Shown here: positions 1-12,590 of the stretch, piece by piece
How the letters are laid out: every line of letters starts with the position of its first letter
Position numbering within the stretch: position 1 is the first letter of the stretch
Source of the DNA: Brachycybe producta
Lineage: Eukaryota; Arthropoda; Diplopoda; Playtdesmida; Andrognathidae
Length of the DNA: 64,000 bases
Assembly (NCBI GenBank): GCA_036925085.1
Contig: JAUPFP010000048.1
Span: 62,001-126,000 of the forward strand
Direction: 5' to 3'
Position numbers and translations under genes: made by a program
Notes under the pieces: model-generated
Seen by the model: only the letters and a program-made list of their open reading frames with translations
Databases searched by the model: none
Told to the model about the DNA's origin: nothing

Positions 1-20
1 ATATATATATATATATATCT
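1..20. repeat. (AT)n microsatellite at the window edge
   Basis: Ten AT dinucleotides run off the left edge of the window. Confidence 0.9.
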
Positions 21-180
21 CAGGTCGGTGTATCTATCTGTCACTGAAGTAACTCTGTACAACCATTGAAGCACGTCAGAATTTATATAAATTTTAATAA
101 ATGAACGGCTTTTTTTCTCAAAGTCAACTATATGTTGCACCCTTCCCAATGTTCCATCCAAGAACCCCATGATATTAAAT
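21..180. repeat. Dispersed repeat, copy 1 (second copy at 6681-6843)
   Basis: Shares with 6681-6843 an ordered set of blocks: tctgt-rich start, then aagcacgtcRgaattta, a T-run, gtcaacttatatgtt-like sequence, ttcccaat, and ccaagaaccc before ata-tta. The order and spacing are kept, so this is one dispersed family. The class is not clear; no terminal inverted repeats were seen. Confidence 0.5.
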
Positions 181-183
181 TGG

Positions 184-243
184 AGATGGGAAAAGGTTGG
201 AAAGTGTAGGGGGGAGAGAGAGAAATGTGGAGGGGGAAAAGTG
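184..243 (+). repeat. G-rich purine tract
   Basis: Almost pure purine with several G-runs (ggg, gggggg, ggggg, ggg, ggggg). Some spacings are long for a G-quadruplex, so only a weak four-stranded potential is claimed. Confidence 0.4.
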
Positions 244-393
244 GGAGGGGGTGACTGAAATTGAAATGAAAGGAGTAAAACAGGAACAAACGACGCGCAT
301 GCGCACACCAGAGAAAATGAAAAACTCATTTTCTCTTTCAAATATAAAAAGGGGAGGAAATAATAGTAGCAAAATTAAACTAGAATTTATTAC

Positions 394-530
394 GGGCAAC
401 TGTGCCCAGCATTAGAATTTCTTTTCCTCCGCCCTTTTATGAACGTCATCAATTTCTAATTGGTTTGTTACTTGGTCTGACGTCATAAAAGGCCGGAGGA
501 AAAGAAATTCGAATGCTGGGCACAATTGCC
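394..530. mobile_element. Foldback/MITE-like element
   Basis: Left arm 394-448 and right arm 478-530 are inverted copies with few mismatches (for example gtgcccagcattagaattt against the reverse complement of aaattcgaatgctgggcac). The central gap is about 29 bp. The right arm begins with the palindrome tgacgtca. A second short palindrome, cccgtcat-tt-atgacggg, lies just outside at 545-562. No clear target duplication was found. Confidence 0.65.
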
Positions 531-544
531 TGTGAATTTTCCTC

Positions 545-3500
545 CCGTCATTTATGACGGGTTACCCCACTAGTTTTTAAATAGTTTGTGGTACCGTTTG
601 TTGCTTGGTGTGATCCTAGCTAAAACAGTTCACGAAATGAGCAATTATTGAATGTTGACTGCTGACAATGTTGAATCAACAGTAGAGAAACTGCATTAAG
701 ATGTTTTCAACTTTTTTAAATGAAGCGAAATTGTTATTGGTATTGTATATACATGTATGTACGGTATATAAATTTTTGTTGGGCAAACGATAAACATTTG
801 TTGTTTTATTTATTGAGTTGATCAATTTTCATTTGATGACATTTATAGAGCATCAGTGACCATGTTACTCTGTTTGTGTCATTTCTTTTTTTTTAACATG
901 ATGAACTAAAAATCTCTTGAACAAAAAATAAATATCCTATTGTTATGCGATATGTTCAATGGAATATTGACCTGTAGTTGACCCAGCTAACGAAAATGTT
1001 TTTAGAGAATTTTCCCTTCCCCCTTTCCCCACACACGCACACAAACACACACCACTGTATAATGTAGTATTGACTCGAATTTATCTATAACTATATCTGT
1101 AATGGCACGAGATTGGATTTATGGGGCTGCTGTCACAATCATTCTCTTCTTCTCTTCCATTTTCTTCTTTCTTGGCTGTTTTCTTTTCTTACTAGTGTCC
1201 TGCCTGATGTGCACATTGCACTGTAATATGTATTAGTATACATATATGTGTGTGTTTAAGAAAAGGAATGACGCAAAACAACATGCAAAATGTTATTTTT
1301 CACAGTAATGTAGAGAATCTTTTTTTTTTTCAGAAATAGAAAATCTCTAAATTTATCTACTTCAAACATCTACTACTAGGCATTACTTTGTTAATAAATA
1401 AAACATTCGTCAGGAGGTGGTCATTGCATAAAGTCTCCTATGGAGTTAAACTGGCAAATCATACTGGCAATATTTACAGACTGCTTGACTGCAAGAAATG
1501 AGACAAATGTTGCTGTAAAAATTACTTTATGTCTTGCAAATTACGAAGATTATTAAGCTGTGTCCTCACTGAAGTAACAACGAGGAATTTTGTGTTGATG
1601 TTCCATGTTTTTTTAAAAAAGTTGCCAGTTTTTTTACCGAATGTTTCTTCATGTTTGTGTTGCCAGTAACAAAAGTTGCTGCCTGTTGCCTGTTTCTGTT
1701 TGGGGCGGTAAGCATCAAAGACGTACATTTTGTTTAGTTCACAACGCATTTCATGAGCAAGAAGCAAGTCTTCTATAGTCATTTTTCTCTACTTGCAACA
1801 AAATGCACTGCTACACTTGTTTGCTTATGTTGCTTCAGTGTACACAAGATGTTTTTACAAGTTATTTGTTGCACAATTTTTGGAGCACCCAGCAACAACA
1901 AGCAACAAAACGTTCCTTGTTGTTTCAATGAGGCTGCCGCTTTAGCTTTTTCTGCAAATCAGTGTGTATGAAACCATTGCAAGTTGTGCACAATTATTAT
2001 TTATAGTTGTAAATATAGCAGTGATTCTTTCTGCAAATATAGTAATGATTCGTACTGTAAATATAGCATAAGTGGTGCTCAAGCCGCTTAACGTTGTTTG
2101 TGGTTGTTTGTGCATGCATGCATGCAAGCAAGTTGCTTATAATTTAAGTTTGAATAAACTCATAGGCAATAACAAATATGAGTGGCATACATCTGGTAAG
2201 GTCATTTCTAGGCTATGCGTGCAGCTGTCACATATTTTCACCGTGAAGCTTTTTGCATACAGTAGTGTTCCAAAATAGAAAAAAACGATTTTGAAGAGTA
2301 AGAGAAAGTGAGACAATACGGGTATCTAAGTATTTAGTTAGTTATATTTTCGATTTAGATCTAAGCGTTGTCATATAAGAGTCAGTAGGTTTGTCATATG
2401 TAGAGTTGTCATATGTTGTCATATTCGAGTTTGAAATGATCACGGTAAAATTACATTATCCATTGCAGCAGACTGCCAGATAGACGCCGACATTGACTTA
2501 ATTAGTTGACCTGCTTTGGTGATTATACCAAGCCGAACTCGCTACATAATAATAATGTTAAAATGAATTTGAATTCCATTTCATTTACAATTTAACCAAA
2601 TACCTTTGTCAAAAAATGATTGAGGCTTTCATGTTTTATGTGCAAGTGCATGCCTCATGTGTATCGGCATACCTTATTTTACCCATTGCCCAATGCCCAA
2701 TATATTCAACCATATTCAATGGTCTCAAAACTAACTATGTGTACATGTACCAGTTTTAATTGAAAGTAATTTAAATGGACTGAATTCACATCATATTGTG
2801 GGTATAAAGATATGACATTATTACTATAGGTACTTTAAACAATGATTTACCTTTTAGTGAAAGGGTTTAAAATTTTATTTTATTTTATTCTTCAAAAAGT
2901 AAAATTTGTTAAATGAAATGAAGGAAACAATTAGAATAAAACTAAGTTTACAAACTTAACATAAATTTTAAGAAGGAGCTCACCAGATTTGACTGCTTTA
3001 TATATAAAAAATAAAACAAGCATAAATCCAAAATATTAAAGCTGTTGTCAAAACACTAAACATTAATTTTAATATAATAACACGAAAATATTTTATTCCA
3101 TTAATTTACATAGACTCTGCTTTTAAATTCAGAATTTAATTTCAGAGTACTAAACCAATTAAAGCCCTAAATCTAAGATGAGAATGTCTACTTTTCAATC
3201 TATATTGGAAGTGCTGATTTTAGATGTTGGTTGCTATTAACAACAATCTTGTTATTTTTTCATCATGCTGGTCGTACTTATATTCTAAAGCCCTGTCTAC
3301 ACTGCCAACATTCTCTGGTCAGCAAATGCTGACTCTGGTGTCAACGGAGCTTTACAAAAACAATGCCAACAGCATCTCTCGTTCTATATAAGACGAACAC
3401 ACACACAGAGCTTATTGGTATTAGATTAGTTTAAACATAAAGGGGGAAAAACAAAATGCGATGTCTTTTTTTTTCTGTGATTAGTTTGACACCATGGTGA

Positions 3501-4616
3501 AAAGAGATCCACTTCCAATAGGATTAAACTTAACACTGATGGTGTGTCATGATGCCTCCTTATATTTTACGTCTACATGTATTTTGATGCAAAGGTTTGC
3601 ATTTTTGTGTCTTTTTTTCTTCTGGGTCGATAACCAATCCGAAGAACATTATTTTATTTTCGTTGTGGTTATGTTCTCATATGTGTAGCCTAATATTTAT
3701 ATACGTACATGTATATATGTATATGTATATGTGTATTGGGTTGACTTTTGATGACAACTTCCCTTTTTTTTGTATAAATATAAAAGCAGAAGGTATGAAA
3801 ATCCTGTGAAGAAATTCTTTTCTCTCTTTTCATTCATTTTTATGATAGAAGTGTATGTAAGACTTAGAAGTATTGGGTGTTGTGATCTCGGTATCATTTT
3901 TTTTTTGTTAAATCCAATCTTTTCTTTCTTTTTTCTTTGTCTGAAATGACGCGGTTTGTTACTTATGAAAATGTATTCTTGATCCTCTTCAAAAAAAAAA
4001 ATAAGAGCTTGTGCAAAAAAAGAAAAGGAGGTTCGTATAAATCAGAGGCTGTTTTTTATAGTCAGTTTTTGATAGCCTTTTTGTTGTCATTTCTATGTAT
4101 GATTTAGGATTTTTACTGTTGTTGCTGTGGTAACATGTGATGTCTATGGTAAAGTGACTAACACAGTTTTAATTATAGCCCCATTCCTAAATTCAAATTG
4201 TTAGAGCTCTGTTTGCTGCGTTTCTAAAGCTAAAAGAAAGGTCCGAGTCGTCTGAAAGTAGCTATAATAATGCGTCTGTTATTAACAGTATCGAGCCTGA
4301 AACATAAGTGTCATAAATGAAACACTTGACATTTTTTACAATTGTATTACTGCAATTTAACACTTACGAGACTTTCCTGTTGAAGGTATGGTGTTGTCAT
4401 TTTACTATTGTTATTGCATACAATATCGAAATATAACTATCATAAAAAATATTACTAAAGTTCTACAAACTACATTATGTTAGTGAATTTAGTTTCCAGT
4501 ATTTTAAGTAGCAGATAATAATTGGTAACAGTGACTCTTTCTTTAAGTGCTGAGCTGTTTTTAACTAACTGACATATTCCCTTAAAATACGCCAGTCAAT
4601 CTGCAAGAGTTTTCTA
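545..4616. other. AT-rich DNA without a recognised gene
   Basis: Only short frames occur, none with a recognisable domain. It holds a rough 29-bp tandem of 2-3 units at about 2005-2070 (gtaaatatag... spaced by gattc), a catgcatgcatgc run near 2112, and a stretch at 3290-3350 (agccctgtctacact start) that resembles the end of a DNA transposon with no matching partner seen. Confidence 0.7.
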
Positions 4617-4740
4617 TTGTATTCAAACTGGTACGGTGTTGAAACCACTACTCAATACCATATGGTGTTCGAACGCGCACACCATTTGAGTATTCAATCC
4701 TGGAATGGCTAGGCCACTTCCTGAGTTGGATTCAATACTA
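4617..4740 (-). mobile_element. MITE-like repeat, minus-oriented copy (partner at 51188-51310)
   Basis: The reverse complement aligns with 51188-51310: gtattgaatcca, ccattccaggattga, gtgtgcgcgttcgaacacc and catatggtattgagt blocks appear in the same order. The half-site gtgtt(c)gaac / gtgtctgaac repeats inside each copy. The ends are not fixed. Confidence 0.55.
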
Positions 4741-6680
4741 TATTAAGCGAAGTGAAGAGACAATTGTTATGAAATTTTAAATAATTTTATCATACCAGTA
4801 CACACTTATTTGAAAAAAATAAATAGAAAATTTGGACGAATTAAGAAGAATTTGACATTATTGATTTTTCAATATGTATCACACAGGTAATTGATGAAAT
4901 GAAACAGTGAGAGATTCACACATTTAAAGCAAAGTAAAAGGTTCCAAAACTTGTATCAAAAGATACGACTAGTTTTTTTAATTATTTTTTGTATACCACT
5001 TTTTTTTCTAGTGCAATAATAAGAATGCAAATTGGTACAATTTTCACTTTTGCAAATCGCATTATCTGTATTTCATCATTTTCATTATTATTTTTTGCCA
5101 TCTTTTTATATTTTTTATCATTAATGAAATATTTCTTTCTAATAATGAATAAAGAACACTCAACATAATCAATTATGTAGAACCCTTCTCACTTGTTGTC
5201 GACCTATTTTTTTCTCATTTGAATCTCATTACTTTGATTTTTTTTGTTGTTGTTGTTATTATTATTGTTGGTTGTTGTTAGCAACACCATCATAATGACA
5301 GCTTTGATGCTATTTCAGCATGGAAATGAACAAAAAAAAATTTCCTATTTTCTTTCTTTAATGAGAAAGTATGTTGCAATTTTGGTTGTTTGGAGGGGAA
5401 AAAAAAGTTAGGATGTGGCATGTTTGTGATCAAGAGTTGTAAATGAGAAAAAAAAAATATGTGCAATGAATGTAATTTATCCACCCAAGCATCATTCCCA
5501 GTATGCATAGATCAGGAATGTTTTAAGATTGTGTTATGGTATATACCTATTTGCCTTTGCCTATTGGGTCCTACTTTATGAACAATTGGAGAACGTGTTT
5601 GAGATTAGAAAAAAAAATGTTCTTATTTAACGAGATAATTATATCTCCAAATTACAGAGTGAAAACTTGCTAGCAAATGTTAAGCAATATATACAGTGCG
5701 TGTTTAGTGCGCAATGTTTGCGTAATAACATAAATGTGGGTGGAAGTATTTTTCTTTATACAAGTTGGGCAAGTAAATTTTGCCACCTGAAATATCTTCT
5801 TTTATACTTGTTGTCGTAGAAACATCATTAAGGCTGAAATTCATGAATAAAATTTAGCACTTGAGTTTTGATTTTTAATTTGAAAAATTACTCTGCAAGC
5901 AGCCATGGAGACCTGTGGTAGTGCGACCAAGTCTCAGCATGCCAAATGCAATGTCAACATCATATTTAGACAAAAAAAATCGCAGTGTGCCCTTTGGTGC
6001 AGCTGATTGATTAGAAAAGTATGAATCTCATAAAACAAACACGTTTCTAAGCACAAAATCCTTTGGAAGTGAGTTCTATTGTTGAATAACTCTAGGAACC
6101 AATGACCAGTAATGGGAATCTGTTTGTGCAAAAATTTCTATTTTTTGCAGGAGGGGTCACTCTTTCTGATATATTTTTCACTGTAATGTTTACTTGAAAT
6201 TGGTTTCGGACAAAGGTCTTCTAGTTTTTTTTAACTATTTTACAAGTAAATTGTCCCACAATAATAACTCTAAAATATTTTTGTTGTATTCTCAGTATAC
6301 CGATAATTGTCGCAAACACACCTAGCAGCTCAGTGTTTTAAAATTTTAATTTAAATCTGAATGAGATTCAAAGGCAGCTTAAGAAATGCATTGTCATGAT
6401 GAAATGCTTTGAGCCATTTTGAATGGAAGAACTCGCTATGCTGCGTGGAGTTCTCACTTGTTTTGCTAAAGCATCTGCAGTGATGATAAAGTCACATTTA
6501 TAGTTGTGTTTGACATGTTGATGATGGCAGTTCAGAATTTTCATGGTCATGGTAATGTCATTTAGTGCAGACAATGTCACTATACTATAAAATGAATTAG
6601 CAATTTTGCAGCAGACTGAAAGATGGGCGATTTTGAAATTGTAATGACGAATCATCGTTTTTTTAATTGACAATTTTTTA
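4741..6680. other. AT-rich DNA without a recognised gene
   Basis: Poly-T and poly-A runs and a (gtt)n/(att)n microsatellite at about 5242-5279. No reading frame with a recognised domain. Confidence 0.7.
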
Positions 6681-6843
6681 TACATTAAGCTCTGTCTGTC
6701 TGTGTATAACGCTGTACAAACAAGGACAAAAACGTTTAAGCACGTCGGAATTTATTTAAATTTAAATGGACCAGTTTTTTTTTTCATGGTCAACTTTATG
6801 TTCTGCTTTCCCAATCCAAGAACCCAAACAATATTAAGGCGCT
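6681..6843. repeat. Dispersed repeat, copy 2 (first copy at 21-180)
   Basis: Begins with a tctgtctgtctgtg run, continues with gtttaagcacgtcggaattta, ggtcaacttt, tttcccaat and ccaagaaccca, parallel to positions 21-180. A partial third similarity (gatctgtgtgtgt... aatttatataaa) follows at about 6868-6920. Confidence 0.5.
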
Positions 6844-6920
6844 TATAAAATTATATATATAATATCCCAGATCTGTGTGTGTAACAAAATTTATATAAAC
6901 GGAATTTATATAAATTGTGG

Positions 6921-8164
6921 CTTACTGCCACAAAACAGATAGGACATCATATCCAAAAGCTAAAAATTAGGAAGAACAAGTGATTGCCGATGCTATAAAC
7001 TTGGCATAATATCTCTATTAGGTATTATACATGTATACGCTTGTCCGAGAGCTTTTGAAATATTCTGAGATATTCTTGTTAACATTTATCATGCGCAATG
7101 GTGATATATTGATGTATAATTTTTTTTTGGTCATCGATCTCTTTTGGTTTTTTATGTGGTTCGGGTGTTATTCAACTATAGATTTTCAGAAACTATTTCC
7201 TGAACACAATTGAATACAAAAAAAGGCATTTGGTTTCAGGTTTTTTTTTTCTTGTTCTTCTTCGCCACTATTTTTTTTTTCTGGTTAGAGAAAGCAAAAA
7301 CACAGCTAGAAAGAAAAAGAACTTATTCTTGATTGGATGTAAAAGACAGATGAGTCTCTCTCAATCTTCTATTCTATTCTGTGGCTGACGCTTAAAAAGC
7401 TCTCATTCTCTCCACTTCTAACCCCACCTATATTTGCCATCTCTCTTCCACAGATTCTATTTTTTCTATTTCTTCTGCGTTTCCAAGGAAACCAGAAATT
7501 TCATAAAGCCTAATTGTAGGAATTCGTATCCTGTCCGTTGTTCGTTTTCCTGCCTTCTACATTTTTTGTTGTTGCTCAAAACGGGAAATCTCCAAAATGA
7601 AATATAAATCACTTTCTGTCACAAGATGTTATCTTTTTTGATCTAGTCTTTTCATATCAGAAGAATTTCCTTTTTTGGTATTCAGGTTGAAGATCTCACT
7701 CAACGTTTAAACTCTTCACACCCAATCACTTTTTCTCTAGAGTCCTAGATTCATTTCAAACGATTTTAATATAAAAGATTCAAAGCAATTTCTGTTAGTC
7801 CTTTTTTGCAATAATAAAGGTAATCTGCATCGGTCTGTTTAATTACTGTACTTCCTAAAATAGAATGTAATCTGGGTATTTCATTGATAGTTTAGGCGAA
7901 AATTTAAACTCGGGTATTTTGGGTCGAATTCAAGAAGTAAACTCAACACTTGAGTTTCAACTTGTATAATCTGAGCAGGGTTCCAAAAATGAAAAAAAAA
8001 AACTTTTAAAGGATACTAAATAAAACAGGCGATTTCTAATTAATAGGACCCTTTTCGATGTGTTCAATATGCAGTCATTTTTAATTTTTTATTCGAATTT
8101 AGGTTTTAGTTTTATTTAAGAAATTCATAAAAATAAATTCAAACTTGTTTTAATCTGGATAATA
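6921..8164. other. AT-rich DNA with one short dispersed-repeat copy
   Basis: No recognised gene. At about 7925-7985 lies a copy of the ttcaagaag...acttgagtttcaacttg...gagcagggtt family described at 15685-15872. Confidence 0.6.
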
Positions 8165-8364
8165 CAGGGTTGCAACTTAACCTGGAAACCTAAGAAACCT
8201 GGAATCTAGATGTAATTAAAAAAAATCCAAGAAAAATATATACATAGAAAAATAGACACCACTACAATAAACATGTATATATGCTTTGCAGTGTACAAAA
8301 GTTGTTTTTGGGGATGGAAAACCTGAAAAAGTCAGTTCAGAAATGAAACTTGGCGAGAACCCTG
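8165..8364. mobile_element. 200-bp non-autonomous element with CAGGGTT ends
   Basis: Starts cagggttgcaac and ends gagaaccctg, giving short terminal inverted repeats. The inner left end reads aacctggaaacctaag, shared with repeats at about 30281, 41203 and 49150. End type suggests hAT, but no clean 8-bp duplication is seen. Confidence 0.5.
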
Positions 8365-10617
8365 TAATAAATGATTACGATGTTAGATTTGATAGGCCTA
8401 ATGTCATCCAAAATAAAAAAAATACAATTATTTAACTTGCATTTTTCATTTCATTAGCTTTTAAAGGTGTACATTATAGTAAAATTATAGAAATATATAA
8501 ATGAATATAATAATGATAATGTAAAAGTCCATTCTAAAAATCCCTGCAGGTGAAATTATCTAAGAAAGACTTAGTGACTCAGTGCCACCATCATTAATAT
8601 ATATTGAATATGCTACGTGTCCTGTCATATGCTCAAAACATTCTTGACCGCCCTCCATAGTCTTATATACTGTATTGTATAAGAGAGCAAAAGATAGGCC
8701 TCGTTTGTTGACAGTAGAGACATACATAAATTCCATAATCCTCATGGGCCAGTGGGCTTTTTGCAAAAGCATGGCAATTTAAAAAAAAATAGTCAATGGG
8801 CTTCATGAGCTTTTATGTGCCTGGCGGGCTTTGTGGGTTTTGTGTACCTCCTGGGTTTTTGTAAAAGCTCAGCCCCGTTGGGCTTTGTGGGAATCTCGGA
8901 TCTGTGGTCTAGGACTCAATTTTTTGTTGCTAGATTTAGGTCTCTCGTTGGAAGCCAAATGATACCAATTGGTGCATCTTCAAACAAATTTTCAAATTCA
9001 TTGAGAATAGAATTCTGAAAATTTTAATGTGGTATTTCTGATGAATATTGTTTTTCCTATTGGAATGCCATGCATTTTTTAAAAAAAATCTAAGCTTTTA
9101 TTTCATGGTTGATATTGGAAAATGTTTTATTCATTGATTAGTTTTCAGAAAAAACAATACACCTTTTTGAACCGATGGAATGTAGAGTTGCTTTTGTATT
9201 TTTTGTTGTTTTCAGTCAAACGATTTCATTGATTGTTTTTGTTGTTGTTTGTAAAAACATCCATTATACTTTAAAAGACCAAAAAAAATCTGCAAAAAAA
9301 ATGCATTTGTGGCATTGTAGTTATATGTAAATTATTGCATTAGCAGTTTTTATTTTGCATCCTTTTTGGCTTAGAGAACATAGAAGTGTTTATGCATTAT
9401 TAAATTTGAAATTTATACTCGTATGAGTAAAAATGAAAAGAAATACAAACAGGACTTAACTATAAAAACAGATTATGGTGTTTTAGAGTTTGTACAGAGT
9501 GAACCATAAGTTGGAATAACCAACTTCAACTTGTACACTTGTACTTGTACTAAGTCGACCGAAATTGCTAAAAATTTTGGTATAAGCAGCAACAGCAGCA
9601 GCAGACGATTGGTATGAGTAACTATGACTTGCATACTCGGGTTTAATTTGCCTGCGAAATATTGTTGTAAATCTTGCACAATATCTTACAAAAAAACAAA
9701 CAAAGATAAGCATTTTCTGCTGGCACTTGTGAAAGTTATCACTGCCAGTCTTTCAACAGTATTGTTACATTGGCAGTTGCTGTTTATTAATAAACATATC
9801 AGTGAAACTTGCTTTAAAGATTGCCAGCGTGATAGCAGCTTAATATTGTATTTACACTGGCCATATTTATAACAATATTTACTAATAAGTGACTCGCAAT
9901 GGTTTCTTCAACTCCTGATTTGTTGAAAACACTTTCATTCACTTTTTTGTAAGTCCGTTCTACAAGAATTAAAGCGCAGCTTGCAAGTGAATCTTGCAGT
10001 TAAATATATTTTAAGGTAACCGAGTTCTAACATAAAAACCAACCTATGCGATTTACTACTTGAATAGGATTTATCTATACCGGATCCCTGCGCAAAGGGT
10101 TTAAGGCGACAAAAATGGGACCAAGTGCACGCATCGTCTGAGACTGCTTTAAACCATATTTATATTGCATGTTTTCATATTAAGTTTAGAGCTAGGAAAT
10201 TCAAGTAATGTATTGCTTGCATTTTATTTTTGCAAAAAATATATATTTGTGAGGAAGAACTTTTCATATAAAGTATAAGATGCAAAAGCATGGCGTTAAA
10301 TATTAAGCAGGTAATAAATAATATAAAATTCAAGTCTAGTGTCTATGGCAATAAACCTTATAAAAACATTCAGATACATGTGTAGATATGCAAAATAGAA
10401 AATGAAGGGGTTTTTTTCTTTCTTTCTAGTTTGCTTGCTTTTCAGATCGCATCAACTGAATGTTTTTGTTGCATTTGAGTAAGTTGAATAAAATGTTTAA
10501 AATGAATTTCAACAAACATTGCTCGTTTATAATCACATTTTTAAACATATTTTGTATGTCTAGTATTACTGTATACTGTTGCAAACCGTTTTAAAGAAAA
10601 AAAATACTTTAAAAATA
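8365..10617. other. AT-rich DNA without a recognised gene
   Basis: Contains a loosely repetitive ggctt-tg block at 8800-8900, a (gca)n run at about 9588-9603 and a (gtt)n run near 9240. No recognised coding region. Confidence 0.65.
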
Positions 10618-12200
10618 CAGTGCATTTCATAACTATAAGGACACCCCAAATTTTGCAATTTTTGCCAGAATTTGAGAGAAACCAGTAAACCCATTAATAT
10701 TACATGAATCAGCATGCCTGAAAACATAAATTCATTGGCAGAAATTAGAAATATCTAAGTGTTAGCAAGACTTTTTTGGCTAAAAATTGAATATCGTACG
10801 TTTCATAACTATAAGGTTTACGTTTCTGGTCATTTATTTCAACAATTCTCAATTTTTTTATAACAAATTCTTACAGATTGTTTAGTCAGAAGAATGCCAC
10901 GTGGATTAGCACTAACAGAACACGAAAGTGGCCAAATTGAGGCATTTGTGAAAGCTGAATGGAGTCATAGAGCCATAGCAGCCGAGTTGGGACGGTCTTT
11001 GTTTTAATTCAAAATTTCTTGAAGAATCTGGCTACATACGGACTTAGAAATGCAGGTAGACCAAAAAGGAAGATTTCACCAAGAAAGGAATGGAAAATAA
11101 TAAAAGAAGCATCTAATAGCATTATAAGTTGCAATGAAATTAAGCGCCATCTTGAATTAAATGTGTCGAAAAGTAGAATCTGGAGAGTTTTGCAGCATAG
11201 TCCAAATATTGTAAGAGCAAAAATGAATGTGACTCCACGTTTTTTAGGGCATCACAAAGCAGTGCACATCGAATTTGCACTTAAAAACATGACCCTTGAT
11301 TGGAAAACCATTTTTTTGAATACTTTTAACAGTTTGTATTAGCAACTTGATTGCATTTAAGTAATTTTTTCTGATGAAAAAAAGTTCAATCTTGATGGTC
11401 CTAATGGTTGGAATGGATATTGGAGGGACTTGCGTAAAGAGCCACAATATTTTTCAAAATGAAACTTCGGTGGTGGTTCAGTAATGACTTGGGCAGCACT
11501 TAGCACTATGGGCACACTTGAAATTCGATTCTATTTTTCGAAGATGAAAAGTGCCAACTACATTGACATTCTAATGCTTCATTTGAAGCCATATCTCTCG
11601 TTTTTGATAGATCCCATTCGTCTGTCAACAAGACAATGCCCCAATTCATGTTAGCAAAGAGGCGATGCAATGGTTTTCAGCGGAAAAAATCAGGCTCTTG
11701 GGTTGGCCTGCATGTTCCCCAGACCTTAACCCAAAGGAAAACTTGTGGGGGATAATTGTGTGACGAATTTATGCAGGACACCAACAATATGAAACGGTGG
11801 AAGCGTTAAAAGTGGCTATTCATGATGCTTGGTCTAGTATAGATTTCTGTTATTTTGAATCTGATTAATAGTATGAATAACCACGTTTTTCAAGTGATAA
11901 ATCGTTCAGGAGGCTTAACTGATTACTAAAAGTGTATTTCATTTGTTATTGTTACTGTTTCACAAATAAAAATAAACATTTAGTTAACTTTTATTGAGGT
12001 GACTTTATAGTTATGAAACGGTCAAAATTCAGTATTTAGCTAAACTGCCTCTTTGATCCTTGAATGTTTAGAAATATTGTTGGTGAATTAAGGTTATCAG
12101 TCATGCTGATTCATGCAAAAATAATTGTATTACTGGTTTCCTTCAAAAACTTGCAAAAATTGCAAAATTTGGGGTGACCTTATAGTTATGAAACACACTG
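10618..12200 (+). mobile_element. Tc1-type DNA transposon with IR/DR ends, 1,583 bp, inactivated
   Basis: Flanked by TA at 10616-10617 and 12201-12202, the Tc1/mariner target duplication. The terminal inverted repeats are about 205 bp: left 10618-10823, right 11996-12200. Each contains two copies of a cgtttcataactataag-type motif, outer at 10618-10648 and 12170-12200, inner at 10799-10822 and 11996-12020. This is the IR/DR arrangement of Sleeping-Beauty-like elements. Between them lies a broken transposase. Nearly full length, so the insertion is a decayed copy rather than a fragment. Confidence 0.92.
10894..11929 (+). pseudogene. Tc1-family transposase pseudogene (DD34E)
   Basis: An ATG at 10894 opens MPRGLALTEHESGQI and RAIAAELGRS, a helix-turn-helix start, then meets a stop at about 11005. 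Further segments in shifting frames give AGRPKRK (AT-hook-like GRPR motif) and WRVLQHSP; SDEKKFNLDGP with the first catalytic Asp near 11371; QQDNAPIH with the second Asp near 11632; and [12 protein letters not shown] with the Glu. The second Asp and Glu are 34 residues apart. The C-terminus SGGLTDY ends at 11929. Several frameshifts, an in-frame tga where an Arg codon is expected (about 11762) and an extra stretch of about 57 bp before the first Asp show that it cannot make transposase. Confidence 0.9.
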
Positions 12201-12429
12201 TATATTCATGTTAGTTGCTATTTAAATAATAAATGAATGATTATGTTTTCAAGCAAAAATTTGATATTTTTTTAGAAAGTTAACATTTTAAGACAGTTTG
12301 AAAAAAGTTCGAAATTTTACGTTTACGGTAATTTGGATGTGTGATATAAATGGCTGCGTGGAAAGCGCCTTTTCTCATGACTATTTCAATTTTACATGTT
12401 GCCAAAAAATTGTCAACATTTAAAAAAGA

Positions 12430-12590
12430 TTAGGTACAAATTTAAGAAGAAAACTTGTCACTTAACTTCAATTTGAACTTTTGTTTCCAAGGTTTCAACT
12501 GATAAGAAAACTCTGTTAAAGAATACTCAATAAACGGCGTTTCCTGTGTTGAAACCCTGCTCAGAAGTGGATTAATAAGTGTCAGGTTTA
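12430..12590. mobile_element. Copy of the ttcaagaag foldback family
   Basis: Reads aatttaagaagaaaacttg, cacttaacttcaatttgaactt, later gttgaaaccctgctcaga, the same block order as the copy at 15685-15872. Diverged; ends approximate. Confidence 0.5.
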
